From the NCBI GenBank assembly GCA_007922305.1, contig ML677365.1:10254599-10318598 (forward strand): a stretch of DNA of 64,000 bases. Direction: 5' to 3'. This document shows, piece by piece, positions 33,284 to 45,259 of this stretch; position 1 is the stretch's first letter, and each line of letters opens with the position of its first letter. The notes under the pieces were generated by a model. The model had not been told where the DNA came from. It did not search any database and saw only the letters and a program-made list of their open reading frames with translations. A program made the position numbers and the translations under genes. Source of the DNA: Dermatemys mawii (lineage: Eukaryota > Chordata > Testudines > Dermatemydidae).

Positions 33284-34540
33284 TGTCAGAGGGTGGCTGA
33301 CTCCTGTGGTTACAGTTAAGTCCAACTCTCCTGTGCCAGAGCTGGGCCAGTAAAGGGAGCTGAGCTGCACCTGGGCTATAAAGGGTTTAAGAGAGTTTCA
33401 CTGAGAGCAGAGGTGTAAGGGCACAGAACTGGCTGACAGAGAGAAAGAGGAAATGTCAGGGAGTGAGAAACGCTTCTGCCGCGAAGACCTTGCTATTGGA
33501 GGCCAGTGAGCAGAAGACACCTGAAGGAAACCACGAATGGGTTTGGACCTGGAGGCCCTAGCCCAGGGGTGGGCAAACCACGGCCCACGGGCCACATGTG
33601 GCGCGCCGGCCATTTTAATCCAGCCCGTGAGATGGGGCTGGGGCGCGGGGCCACTGGCCTCACGCTCCCGGTCCAGATGCCAGGCCGAGTGTGGCGTGCC
33701 GCAGGTCCCCGTCCTCCGGCCGGGGGCGGGCCAAGCGCAGGAAGCCACGGGGCCCGCCCTCCCTGGCCGGGTCCAGCCCGGCATGCCCCAGTGCTCCCTG
33801 GCCAGGGGCCAGATGGAGCGCTGGGAGCCGCGGGCCCCACGGAGCCTGGTAAAGGAGAGCCCAGCTGAGCAAGGTAAGGGGGGGGCTTAGGTGGGCGGGT
33901 CCCCGGGTGGTGGTGGTTGAGGTGGGGAGATCGCAGGAGGGGGCAGTCAGGGAACAAAGCAGGGGGGCTTAAATAGGCGGTGGGGTCCTCGGAAGTGGTG
34001 GTTAGGGTCGGGGGATCTCAGGAGGGGGCAGTCAGGGAACAAAGAATGGGGGGCTTAGATAGGCGGTGGGGTTCTGGGGGGGTAATTAGAGTGGGGGGTC
34101 TCCGGAGGGAGTCAATGAGGGGACAAGTAGTGGGGGGAGGGTTGAATGAGTCAGGGGGGAGTCGGGGTGGGAATTGGGTGGGGGTCGGATAGGAGGCAAG
34201 GCCAGGCTGTTTGGGGAGGCACCGCCCTCCCTACCTGGCCGTCCGCACAATTTTTAACCCCAATGTGGCCCTCGGGCCAAAAAGTTTGCCCACACTTGCC
34301 CTAGCTAGATAGGAAGAGCTGGGATGACTGTCATGGAAGAAGAAGAAGAGCTCTGGTTATGATAGAAGATGCCAGAGCTAAGACTGAACTTTTGTGTTGT
34401 GGCGAGGGACTTTATTTTAGGACGCTGATGATTATTGTGAACCGTTTCTGTTATTAAACCAGCCCAAAGCAGCGGTGGTGGTAGCCCAGGATATCTCCAT
34501 GCTGACCACCCCTTCTGGCAGCCTGTAGAGTACAGACACA
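33284..34540 (+). mobile_element. LTR-like repeat split by hAT copy B
   Basis: GGGCTATAAAGGG (TATA box at about 33377) lies left of hAT copy B, and CTGTTATTAAACCAGC (poly-A signal ATTAAA, about 34450) lies right. With the hAT removed, the spacing is about 340 bases, which suits an LTR U3-R-U5. I do not recognise the family, and ends are approximate. Confidence 0.5.
33564..34298 (-). mobile_element. GC-rich hAT element, copy B (inverted relative to copy A)
   Basis: 735 bp starting CAGGGGTGGGCAAACCACGG and ending AGTTTGCCCACACTTG. Flanks CCCTAGCC (33556-33563) and CCCTAGCT (34299-34306) agree at 7 of 8. It is the reverse complement of copy A, somewhat shorter in its GC-rich core. Confidence 0.92.
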
Positions 34541-35970
34541 GCTAGCCCCCTCGCACAGATATAAATAGCAGTATGGGTGGTGAGGCACTGCTTGGGTGAG
34601 ATGAACAAAGACTCACCTGAACCTGTGAGTATGTACCTTATGGGCCCCCCACTTCTATTTTTAGCAGCATTGTGTCCTGCTGCCTCCCTGCCACTGGGAG
34701 GTGAAAGGTGGAGACTCTGCGGGATTCTTTCATCGCTATGTATAGCTACTCACTGCAATGTGGATGCAATCTGCTTTTCACTGTGGCATGTAGCTACACA
34801 TACCCTACACACTGCCGCAATAGGTGTGTAGTGTAAACATAGCCTGTGAGAGAACCCTGTGTGCAGTTCTTAAGAAACCCAGTACAGGGTGAAAACAAAG
34901 GCAGCATGCCACAAAGTGATCTGTGGTCACGGGAGGCAGCTGGCCCTGTCACAAGTAGCTAGCAGCATTGCCAATGCCAGCCCAGCACAGTCCCTATGTC
35001 CACTGTCCAGGTAATGCGAAGGAGCAACTTTGGTGTTCCCTCTGCCCATCTTTGTGTACTCTCACAAAGCCAGACACAATCTGGCCCAGAGAGTGTTAAT
35101 TACATACATACATACTTACATTCAAATTATTTAAGAAGCAAAATAAGAAGTACAATGAGAAGCAATAGAAAGCAGCAGTGCCAGGATGACAGATGGCTAC
35201 TAGGTCTCTTCACCTAGTGAAGAGAATGAGACACCTAGTGAAGAGACCTTACTTTGTTCTTTTGCAGAGCAGGATGCCACCAGATGTCAGTATGAGCTAG
35301 AAAATGGGATGGATATTAGCTTCTCCTGGGGTTATTGAGAATGATTAACACACTGTGGCCATAAATGGAAAAAAAAGACTGCTCTGATAAATTGGAATTG
35401 AATAAAAAAAAAAAACATTTTCAAGGATGTACTCAAAGCTGTAGATTAAATTTTAAAAAAAATTAGCAAAAGGCAAACAGGCCAATTAGCAAACGGGCCA
35501 ATTAGCAAAAGGCAAACTGCAGTCTGATCCACACCCTGCACACTTGCATTTATGTAGGGGCCCACTAATTTCAATGAAGCTGTACAAAGGCACAAGGGTT
35601 TGTGAGGATCCTACTAGGACCTAATTAAATAGCCTCTTTTAAACTTTTTCTAATTCCTTCCATAAGAAAATCTGTCTATGCAAGTTTGGATAGAAAACCT
35701 AAAGATTATTCTACTCCTGGATTAATCATCAATAATTTTTGAAGGTATATTATCAAAAGGTCACAAGACTAATCATACAAAACCTGTATAAACACCAAGT
35801 TAATTTACATACTGAATTGTCCTTGAAACTTGCTATTTCATCTCACACCAGTAGAAGCTAGATCTTTCTATAAGTAAGCACCTTGTTGATAGAGTGCCCT
35901 GCCTTTAACTGTGAGAAACTTTCAGGTTGTAAACAGAAAAAAAAATTGATTATTAGAGCTAGGAGCTAGG
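34541..35970. other. Unassigned DNA with small simple repeats
   Basis: A (TACA)n run lies at about 35100-35118. At 35460-35515 the phrase CCAATTAGCAAA is repeated in tandem with variations. No gene recognised. Confidence 0.45.
35200..35249. repeat. Hairpin-forming inverted repeat
   Basis: Left arm TAGGTCTCTTCACCTAG is mirrored by CTAGTGAAGAGACCT further right. The inner stretch TCTCTTCACCTAGTGAAGAGA is itself a near-perfect palindrome, so two alternative hairpins are possible. Confidence 0.85.
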
Positions 35971-36083
35971 AGTGGGAGAAAGTTGCCTCGGGGGAGAGGT
36001 TTGGGTTCTTGATTCTTTTGTTGACTATGGTAGATGCTGTTCTATTGATGGTAATAAGGGATTTATTCCTTTCTTTTTTTAAT
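35971..36083 (-). mobile_element. Inverted LTR fragment (copy of 37024-37136)
   Basis: Reverse complement of 37024-37136 with about three differences in 110 bases. Both outer edges fall at the same base (AGTGGGAGAAAG). Only this slice of the LTR is present, which suggests an inverted duplication, not an independent insertion. Confidence 0.85.
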
Positions 36084-36672
36084 GCTTCCGGTTTAGCCAG
36101 CTCTAGCTTAGCAGTTGCTCCACCAGTACTCATTTTCCTGCTTTACTGTACTCAGCCTACTAGACTACCTAACTGATAATTAAATCACTTGGAAAATTCT
36201 CAGCAGGTTTTTAATCCTACCAGCAGAGGGAGAAAGAGACCACTCTAATTCTCAGAAGACTGGACTGGCCAGTTTTCTCCACCCCCGCCTCCCCAGGGAC
36301 CCCTGGGATGGTTACCTAGCACTCAAGGAGCCTATTAAACTCTTAACTGCAAACCTGGGCTACTCTCTGCTATTCAGCAGAAGAAAACCCTCTAAAAAAA
36401 AATACCCCTTCAGCTGTCTGCCCTCAGGCAGCTGAAAAAGACAAAGCATGGAGCTATCTGCAGCTCCAAAACCTGCGGAACAAGTTTTACCAGAGTGACC
36501 CCCTGTGGTGTTTACCTCAGCACCATTGCCTGCTTTGTACTTGCTGAGAGGTCATTAGCATTCTCACCTTAGAGAAAAACTGCTTGTTCTCAGTAACGGA
36601 GGAAATTTAAACTGCTTTCTGCAAAATTCTGTTTTTTAGATTCACAAAATTTCATCCCTCCACTGCCAACCA
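36084..36672. other. No recognised feature
   Basis: No gene or nameable repeat; lies between the inverted LTR fragment and the LTR. Confidence 0.5.
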
Positions 36673-37456
36673 TGTCAGGATTGCCTCCCCACTCTGATAC
36701 TCTAGGGTACAGATGTGGGGACCCGCATGAAAAAAGAACTAACCCCCCAAGCTTATTTTACCAGCTTAGGTTAAAACTTTCGTCCCCAGACTTCTCCTGT
36801 GTCTGGACCTGGTACACTGCCACTACCAAACTAAGGCTAGGGTAGTTTGCAACCCTTCTTTCCCTTTCCACTAAACTCCCAAACTTCTTCCTTCCCCGGG
36901 AAGCTTGAGAGGAAAATAAAACAAACCTCGCCTGATCCTGCGAGACGTGCTCGATCCAAAAACCAGGATCTTACACAATGGAAAACAAGCAGTCAGCTTC
37001 TTAAAAGAAAGATTTTAATAAAAGGGGGAAAAAAGAAAGGAATAAATCCCTTATACCAGCAATAGAACAGCATCTACCATAATCAACAAAAGAATCAAGA
37101 ACCCAAACCTCTCCCCCGAGGCAACTTTCTCCCACTGTTGATATCTCTGCTGAATCTTACAATATCAAGAAGCACGCAGCCAACACTCACCCTTGAGAGC
37201 CCTCCAAGTGATAAAAAGAAGGTAAACTTACTGACTACAGTACTTGATAGAAACTTATAGTTACTGTGAAAGAAATAGCTGTGTGGTTCATCCCATAGCC
37301 GAGTTGAACAGAGAAGAGACCCAGAGAGAAACTGAAACTCAAAATCCTTTGTCTCCTGAGGAATTTCTCATTGGTCAGTTGTCCACCTCTCAGGTTACCT
37401 ATAGCTTAACCCCTTACAGGTAAACACTAATTCTAGGCTACTTCATACTTATGACA
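36673..37456. mobile_element. Solo LTR
   Basis: Runs from TGTCAGGATTGCC to ACTTATGACA (784 bp, TG...CA). Flanks AACCA (36668-36672) and AACCC (37457-37461) agree at 4 of 5, as expected of an aged 5-bp target duplication. I recognise this LTR type from turtle genomes but cannot name the family. No attached retroviral genes. Confidence 0.8.
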
Positions 37457-38480
37457 AACCCTATCTGGCTCCTGGCCCCAGCCCCAACTTCATTCCTGAC
37501 TCTGGACCCAGCCCAGCTCTGCCATCATTCCCTTTCTGCCCCCAGCCCCAGCTCCTCCCACATCTGCAGTTCTGCCCCCAGCTCTGCCTTCAGCCCAAGC
37601 TCCTCTGCTCAGGCAACTGTGCAGCAATTGGTGGGGAGGGGGTGGAGTGAGATGGATAGATTCCATTACTAGTGGGGGGTGGAGTGAGATGGACAGATTC
37701 CATTACTAGTGAGGAGGGCACGACAGGAAAATTTGGGGCACCACAGATTGAGCAGGTTTAGGGAAGAGCCAGCACCATGGGACCAGCCAGCTCTCCATAA
37801 ACCACATTTTGAGAGCCTCTGTTCCAGACCAAAGACAAAATCTGCCTGAAAAAGTTGGAGAGAGAGTAGGGCAAGTAGGGGCTTAGAAAGGAAAATGTAC
37901 CACAGCCTTAATTATGGAGGTACAGCAGCCAATGAGAAATCTGTGAGAAACAGCAATAGTCACTTATCCCAAAGAACAATATGGTGGACCAGTCTTCAGC
38001 CATTTACACCATTTATCTGTGTCCACCTTCATAACTCTAAAATAACTTCAGCAGGGTAAGGGACAGAATTTATAGACTGCAGCTGATGCTAGTAACTCTG
38101 GAATCTGTGCCATTGCCAAAGAAGCAATAGTACCATGTTCCAATCCGCAAGCTTTAGCTATGCCTATGGTAGAGCAGATTCAAATACCATTAAAGTAACG
38201 TGACTGTGTTCAAATATGACCGTGGATCTAATTTCATGGTCCCTATTACTGAGCATGAAATCATCCTCTGCCTGCATCACAACTGTCTCTGCTGCCTTTT
38301 CTAGCAGGGAGGCATAGAAGCTTTCCACTGTCGTTGGTTTTTTTAAATGGGTTACATCACTATTTAGTGGGTGAAATTCTGCTCTGAGTTGCAATACTGT
38401 TAATTGGAACAATCTTACTGACATTTATTGAGATACCCTGAATTGCACTGACCATTTTGTTTGGCTTCTTTTAAAAGGTA
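37457..38480. other. Unassigned DNA; C-rich start
   Basis: 37460-37620 is rich in CCCCAGCCC steps and looks like the interior of a GC-rich DNA element. No gene recognised. A tandem duplication lies at 37638-37710. Confidence 0.45.
37638..37710. repeat. Tandem duplication, 37-bp period
   Basis: GGTGGAGTGAGATGGAYAGA plus TTCCATTACTAGT occurs twice with one difference. Confidence 0.92.
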
Positions 38481-38689
38481 CATGCTGTTCTGCTTTTATG
38501 CTAGAGAAGGCAAGTCAAAGAGGTGTCCTTTGTACTTGGAGCAAAGGCAGGGATGTTTGTGATGGGCCTTAGTTCTTATGGAAATTTGGTTAAGTTTTGG
38601 GCCAGCCCTGCAGAAAATACTCCCACGCAAATGTTGTTGTTATGATAAAAGGTTCTATTTTATCAGAGTTGTGAAGTTATCAACCACAG

Positions 38690-39720
38690 TTTTCATTCCA
38701 GAGCTTTATATGCTGGGTCCATACCACCGAGTGCCTTGTAGAGAAAGACACTAAACTGGACTCAGCATTCTATAGGAATCCAGGATAACGAGCAGAGGAC
38801 AATTTTTGAATGTGCTCACAATAGCCTGTGTTGCAGAGGAAATGAGCTGCAGAGTTCCATACTAGCTGGAGTTTCTTAAGGGCTAATGGCTTCATTCCCA
38901 GGTATATCACATTGCTGTAATCCAGACAGGAGATGACAAAGGCATGTATAACAGGCCAGGTCATCGCCCACCAGGTTGGGATGGAATCTCTTAGACAAGT
39001 AGGGATGGTTGAAAGTATTACTTGTAGATGCTGCTATCTGAGAGTTTAGAGAATGGGGAATCCAAGAGCACCCCTAAACAATGGACTGAACCGAACAGCT
39101 GTTGATGTGCACCTTCAACCACGGGAAACTGCACCATGGCTGCAAACACTTCAAAATGCTTTCCTCTGCCTACAAGCATCACCTTTGTCTTAGGTGAGTT
39201 AAGCTTCATCCAACTATTCTTCATGCATGAGCTGACCTCATCTAAGCACTGGGCTCTCTCGATGCTAATGAGTGGTTGCACATGATGAAGAACAGGTAGA
39301 GCTGTGTCTCATCTGTATATTGTTGACACTTGAGTTCAGTAGACATAGAAGGTGGGCGAGGTTCTATCTTTTATTAGACCAGCTTCTGTTGGACAGAGTT
39401 CTTTGTAACCTCAGAAGTGTCTCTCTCTCACCAACAGAAGTTGATCAATAAAAGATCTCTCACCCACCTTGTCTCTCTAATATCCTGGGAGAGATATGGC
39501 TACAGCACAGCATATTTGAGTTCATGGCATCTGACCAATTCACCTAATGGTTGCATGTAGAAGTTGAATGGAACCAGAGAGAGAAAATTGATCCTTGTGG
39601 GACTCCATAAGTGAGGGATCTAGTGGTGGAGGTACAGTTTCCTATCACTTCTCACGGGAGGCATCTTTCCAGAAAGGACTTTAAGTATTTTAGTGTATTT
39701 CTCTGAATCCCTACCCTCTC
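38690..39720 (-). mobile_element. L2-like LINE remnant, RT C-terminal part
   Basis: On the minus strand, in order from high to low coordinate: YGVPQGSIFS near 39590-39610 (the RT motif before the catalytic block), KLNSPKTKVMLVG near 39160-39210 (thumb), and HAFVISCLDYSNVIYLG (38900-38950) followed by KKLQLVWNSAAHFL. These are the signature blocks of L2-type LINEs. Stops interrupt it, and a SINE-like element at 39339-39515 is inserted in it. Confidence 0.85.
39339..39515 (+). mobile_element. Palindromic SINE-like element, family B, inserted in L2-like LINE
   Basis: GTTCTATCTTTTATTAGACC and AGAAGTTGATCAATAAAAGA form inverted arms; the end reads GATATGGCTACAGCAC. The direct repeat TTGAGTTCA at 39330-39338 and 39516-39524 is perfect over 9 bases. 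Confidence 0.8.
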
Positions 39721-39780
39721 TCAGGTGGAACAGTAGTATCTCATCGTGTAATGATGCTCCCTCTGGTGAGACACAACTGA

Positions 39781-40855
39781 AAGCATCAATTCAGGACAAA
39801 TTGCTTAGAGCAGGGCAGTGACAGCCCAAAGCTGGGGTCTCTTGCACACCAAACCAGCCAAACACCAAACAGAAAGGACTTTGGTTTTACCCCCCTGGCT
39901 AACTATAAGTGATACGAGCAATTCCCGTAGACGCTCCAGTTTCCCAGTATTACCACCAGTGCTACTTGTTATGAGGACAAATGGTTATGAAAACCAATAC
40001 CCCAGTCAAAGAAAAAAGGGTTCTCTCAATCCCAAAGGACCAACCCTCAGACCCAGGTCAATATACCAGTTGGATCTTACCCACAAATCACGCTGTTGCC
40101 AATCCTTTACAATCTAAAATCTAAAGGTTTATTCATAAAAAGAAAGATATATAGATGGAGCTAGAACTGGTTAAATGGAATCAATTACATACAGTAAAGG
40201 CAAAGTTCTTGGTTCAGGCTTGTAGCAGTGATGGAATAAACTGCAGATTCAAATCAAGTCTCTGGAGTACATCCACAGCTGGGATGGGTCATTCAGTCCT
40301 TTGTTGAGAGCTTCAGTTTTCAGCAAGGTTCCTCCAGAAATAAGAAGCAGGACTGAAGATAAATGGAAGGGTCTCAGGGCCTTTTATATTCTTTGCTCTG
40401 TGGAAGTTCACTCCTTTGTTCTTACTGTGGAAAATCCCAGCAGCAAGATGGAGTTTGGAGTCACATGGACAAGTCACAGGTCCATGTATGACTCAGTTTG
40501 CAGGCCGACGCCATTGTTTATATGTTAGTTTTAATGTTCCCAGGAAAGCTCAGATGTGGATTGGCATCTCCTAAAGTTCATTGTCAATTAAATGTTTCTT
40601 GACTGGACACTTACTGAGATTAGTCCTTTCTCAAAAAGCTTCACTGAGGCTACTTAGAATCACAACACATTGTGATACAAGTATATAGTCAATATTCATA
40701 ACTTTTTAACTACAAAAATGGTACACACAGACAGATAGCATAATCATAACCAGCAAATCTTCATAGACATCTCACATGACAACCTTTGTACAATATTTGC
40801 TGCAAATATGTAACAGTGATTGCAGTTTATGTCAATAACGTCACACATGGTCCAC
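39781..40855 (-). mobile_element. LTR of an endogenous retroelement
   Basis: I recognise this stretch as an LTR-type repeat common in turtles. On the minus strand a TATA box (AATATAAAAG, complement of 40381-40390) is followed about 255 bases later by AATAAA (complement near 40127-40132), which is the U3-R layout. Boundaries are approximate; no target duplication was identified. ORFs here are not genes. Confidence 0.65.
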
Positions 40856-43094
40856 AGAGAGATTTAGGAGGTGTGACTCAATGTCTGCCTAACTTCCTTT
40901 GACAGGAAGAGACATCCATCAGTGTCATTAAAGCAATTTCTATCCCTTATCCTGACCCGAATCCAAGTTTTGCCAGGTCTAGGATATTAGATATGCTTTA
41001 ATTAGACATACTTGTAATCAACCTTGGTCTTCTCTGATTGTGCTCAGGAATCAAAGGTTTGAAACTTGGAGGTAGTTGGCTAGAACCAGTGTATCCAGAA
41101 TGGGTTTCTTCAGTGCTGGTTGAATTATTGAATGTTTGAAGAAGGAAGGGAAGATTCCTTCCCAGAATGAGGCATATGCTATTTTGTTCTCATGAGTGGC
41201 TCTAGTCGCTCATGACTCTTACATCAGCCAAGAAAGGCCAGGGCTGGATTGACAAGTTTTGGGCTGGGACTCCCATAGGTTGTTATGTCATCACCACACA
41301 TGTTGCTCACTTTTTTTGTATAACAATGTGCATTGGCAGGGCTTCAGGATCAGTTTCCCCTGAGGTAAAATGCAAGTGAGAAATGTGTTGATGCTTAACC
41401 TTTGCATCTTAGTTTAAGATTCCAATGAAATGCTTCAAAGCTAAGGAACCAGTTTAAACATACACTCTGATTTGAATGATCATATTCTTTATAGACCTCT
41501 TGGAAGCAATTAACTTATTCACAGGAGTACTAAAGAACAGTTAAGATAAGCATACCAGAAGATAGAAATACGGATAAGAAGGAGCCATTGAGGGACAACA
41601 AAATAATTTAATTTAATTTCATCTATGCAGACAAGATACAGTAAGATTTAAATCAGTTGCAAAATATAACCTAATCCACTGATTTATTGCCTTCATTAAA
41701 GTAACACTGACCTGCATTTAAAATTTGTCTGACCCGTCAAACTGCCTAGACTATTATAGAAAAATAAAACACAAGAACATGTGTTCTGAAGGAACTGTGC
41801 CACCAGGACACTTTTATTTCACACAAATTGGATTAAAATAAATTATTAAGATTGCAAAGTCACATACTTAAAGTTAGGAAAGGCCAGAAGTAAGATGGCC
41901 TATTCAACGTTAATATGATATGAATTATGATAGTATGTGATCATGTAATTAAAGACTATTTTTTGACAGGACCCTGCCTTATTCAGTGCAGAGTGAGCAA
42001 CTACTGAATATTTTATTTTATCCTCATTGTCAATATGTAATTCTATGCCTTTACTGCAACCTATTCAAACTGCACTCTGAAGACAGAATTATTATTTCCC
42101 TCATGGGCTTTTCTATGGCTCTCATGATATAATATGCAAGTGCTAAACAAACATTAATTAATCTTAACAAAACACTTGTGGGGTAAAGGGGTGATATTGT
42201 CCCAATTTTGCAAATGGGCACAGAGAGATGGACTAAAAGATCTAATAGCCCTTTCCTCTAATGTTTCTAGTTCCATGAATATCATATTTTACATAGTGTG
42301 CACAGTTTTATATATATAAAACTAAATGGGAGGATAGATCAGTTTTTAAAAGGCACTGATTAGGTGCTTGCAACTTCTTTGATAACCTTTATGCATAGAC
42401 TGTACATCTCCTGATTTAAAAAGGAACAATTCCATTAGTAAATCTTGCTCATTGACAGACAGGTTTGGAATTAATTTAAAGGAAAGTTGCCTAAGTGGTT
42501 TCACATGTAAAGGCATGTATGTCATCTAGTGTTGAACAGCAAGATGAAGATGGTTTCATGTTTCCAAACCAGTCAGTACTGGGAAGCTATAGCTACTGTC
42601 ATATGCTTCTGAACATGCCGCGTCAGGAACAGACTTGATGTTTTACACACATAATAATAAATATAGACAAACCATGATGGTGTGACCTCATTAACCTCAT
42701 GACTACTGATCTCTCAATTATGTCCAACTCTCCACTCGCAGAAGAAATTGGAATAAACTTGACTTCATTCTGACTCAGAAATAATTCATTTATTTCTATA
42801 AAAGAAGCCTATCATGCTGGCTCTGAGGTCAGCAGTTCTATTTAAGTACAGCCATGCTTGGTAGAGGATTATCTATTATTTTAAAATGCTGTAATAGACT
42901 AAGAATATAGATATACCTGAGTAGATTAAACATAGCAAATGTACTGGTTGTTGTATGACTGAGAAAATTAACTTGTGGCTTGACACATCAACTGCCTATC
43001 AAGAACAAATTAAACAATCGGGGGGGGGGGGGGGAGGTGTGAGTATGAAATAGTTACTTGCCATCATGAAAATATATTGAAAATGAATTTTTCA
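40856..43094. other. Unassigned AT-rich DNA
   Basis: No gene or nameable mobile element over 2.2 kb, apart from a 15-base G run (43020-43034). Confidence 0.5.
43020..43034. repeat. Poly-G run
   Basis: Fifteen consecutive G on the + strand. Confidence 0.95.
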
Positions 43095-43160
43095 GTGTTG
43101 TTTTACCTTCTACCAGCAGAACATGGTCCAATAAAAGATATTACCTCACCTCTCTTGTCC
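43095..43160 (-). mobile_element. Fragment of SINE-like family B
   Basis: ATGGTCCAATAAAAGATATT followed by ACCTCACCTCTCTTGTCC matches one arm of family B. No target duplication visible. Confidence 0.65.
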
Positions 43161-44455
43161 CTTTAAAATGCATAGCAGTCACATTTGAAAGGCAGAAATC
43201 ACTTAATTCTTTGTACCTATCTGCTAGTTTTATCTGTGTTGTCACAGTCAGTCTTCTCCAGAATGTAGATGAAGCTCAACCAGAAGAGGCACCTGTGCTT
43301 GGAATGTGGCACACAAGAGCCACAACTGAAATAACAGTATCAGAAAGGACCAATATCTTTGTTTCTTCCTGCACTATCTGTGTACCTAGGTTAAGTCTTT
43401 AAAGGTGGCAATTTCTCACTGACTCACTTTTTTCCTCCTTTGTTTACAATGTTTTAAAGTGACATATTTTATAGATGAGAGGCAGCAGATAGGGCCCTGG
43501 GCTGGAACCCAGGAGAGTTGGGTTCTATTCCTCGTTCTTCTAATGGGACTGCTGCTGACAGTAGGGCTTCTGGTTTTGACTGGGGCCTCTAGGCACTAAT
43601 TAGAAATAGTTGATAATTTATGCTGAGCTTGCCCAACTGCTTTTCTCCTGGTAAGAGGGAAAATCCTGTCAGCAGTTCTGTAAAGATGGGAACCTGGAGG
43701 GGTACAGATTTTTCTTCACAATTGTTAGGTTTTCTTTCTAGCAAGATCAGCAGGAAAATAAATAGATCCCTTTAAAAAAAAAAGAAATAAAAAAGGAAGG
43801 TGGGGGGGAAATGAGCTGTAAAAGCAGCTTTAAGGATTAATCTAGTTCAGGGATAAGCCAGGAACAAAGACAAGGACTCTGCTACCTACCCAGCATGGTA
43901 CCCCCCACCTTCCCATTTTAACAATCTCCTGTCCTGCACATAGAGAGAAACTAGAAGAGACTTTCTAGGAGTTCTGGCAGCTCCTTCTGTAGCAAACACA
44001 CTGCAACTTTTTCATTAAGCAGATCATTTTACAAGAAAGACTCTCACGTGGAGCACCTTCCAATCTCAGACACCAAGTGCTCTCTGCTAGCTGCAAAGTC
44101 AGCAATAGAGGCAGTTACATTCGAAAGATGCTCTTTCCAGTTGGAAACTTAATTATTGCTAAAGTGAAAGCCAGAAGATGGATTCAGAAGAGAAGTTAAG
44201 CACCATCAGAAATCTCTGCAGGGTTGAGGTTTTAGGCACTTGGGAGTTAAGTCCTTTTAATTCTCAGTGGCACTTGATACTTTTGAAATTTGTTTTCATT
44301 GTTATTTTTGGGGTCTTTCAGGTCAGCAGAGGTTTTAACTATGAAATGGAAAGGCCTTGCTATTACACTGACATGGTGAAATCTATCACATTCACAATAC
44401 TGCCAGGCCTGAACAAAATAGTGACCATATATACAGACTTATTTTTGTGCTTAAT
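43161..44455. other. Unassigned DNA with a MIR-like head
   Basis: At 43478-43570 GGGCTGGAACCCAGGAGAGT and TTGGGTTCTATTCCTCG fit the 5' part of a MIR/CORE SINE. An A-rich tract lies at 43770-43800. The rest has no gene that I recognise. Confidence 0.5.
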
Positions 44456-45259
44456 CAGAGGCAGATTAAGGTTTTCTGGGGCCCTGAGCCAGAGCAAGTG
44501 AGGGCTCCTGCCCACCCCTTCCGCCTGTGGCCCCGTGCACAATGCCAGCCCTTTCTGCTCCTTCCCCAGGACCCCACTGCTCTTCCACCCAGGTCCTCCT
44601 CCATTCAGCCCCTTCCCCCTTTGCAGCCCCACAACCTGCTCGCTCCTTTTTGCCTCTCCCTCCACCCATGACCCTAAGACTGGAGAAGCTCTGTCCCCAC
44701 ATTATGGCCTTGGGCCACAATGGGCAGTGACAGGCCTCTCAGGTAGGGAAAGCTCCTTCAGTCCCAGGGCTGCAGCAGGGGTCCGGGTGCTGGGGCTCCC
44801 CTCACCACCCCCTGCACATCTATGCGGGACCAAGGTCGGGGAGCTGGAGCTTCTCATGCCCTGCCCACCCAGTGCTTCTGCCAGAGAGCAGGGTCAGGTG
44901 CAGGGGCTTCCCCTGCTGCCTGCAGCTTCTGCCAGGATGGGATTGGGGCATTCTGGGGCTTGCCCCACCTCCCAGCTTGTGCCAGGGTGGGTCAGGGTGT
45001 GGAGGCTTCCCCCCAGTCCTGACCCACCACACGGTGCTGCTGCCAGGGAGTAGAGTTGGGGCGCAGAAGCTTCCCCCCATCGTACCCTGCCTGCCTAAGA
45101 CTGCTGTCGAGGAGTGTGGTTTGGGTGCGGGGGCTTCCCCCATGGCACCATTGGCCAGAGCTCTGGACTTCTGCCAAATGGGGTAGAAGTCCAGAGCTCC
45201 CCTGTTGGCTGGTGCCCCTGGGCAGAGGTCTTGTCAGCCCAGTGGCTAATCCACCACTG
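44456..45259. mobile_element. GC-rich hAT-type element
   Basis: Begins CAGAGGCAGATTAAGG and ends GGCTAATCCACCACTG, inverted counterparts. Flanking octamers agree only partly, so the target duplication is unproven. ORFs up to 172 codons overlap on both strands in this C-rich DNA and have no recognisable domain. Confidence 0.75.

Noticed and set aside
32287..34192. Many long ORFs (up to 165 codons) on both strands
   Set aside because: They overlap in several frames in GC-rich DNA inside two hAT copies with clear target duplications; the translations are Pro/Gly/Arg-rich without domains.
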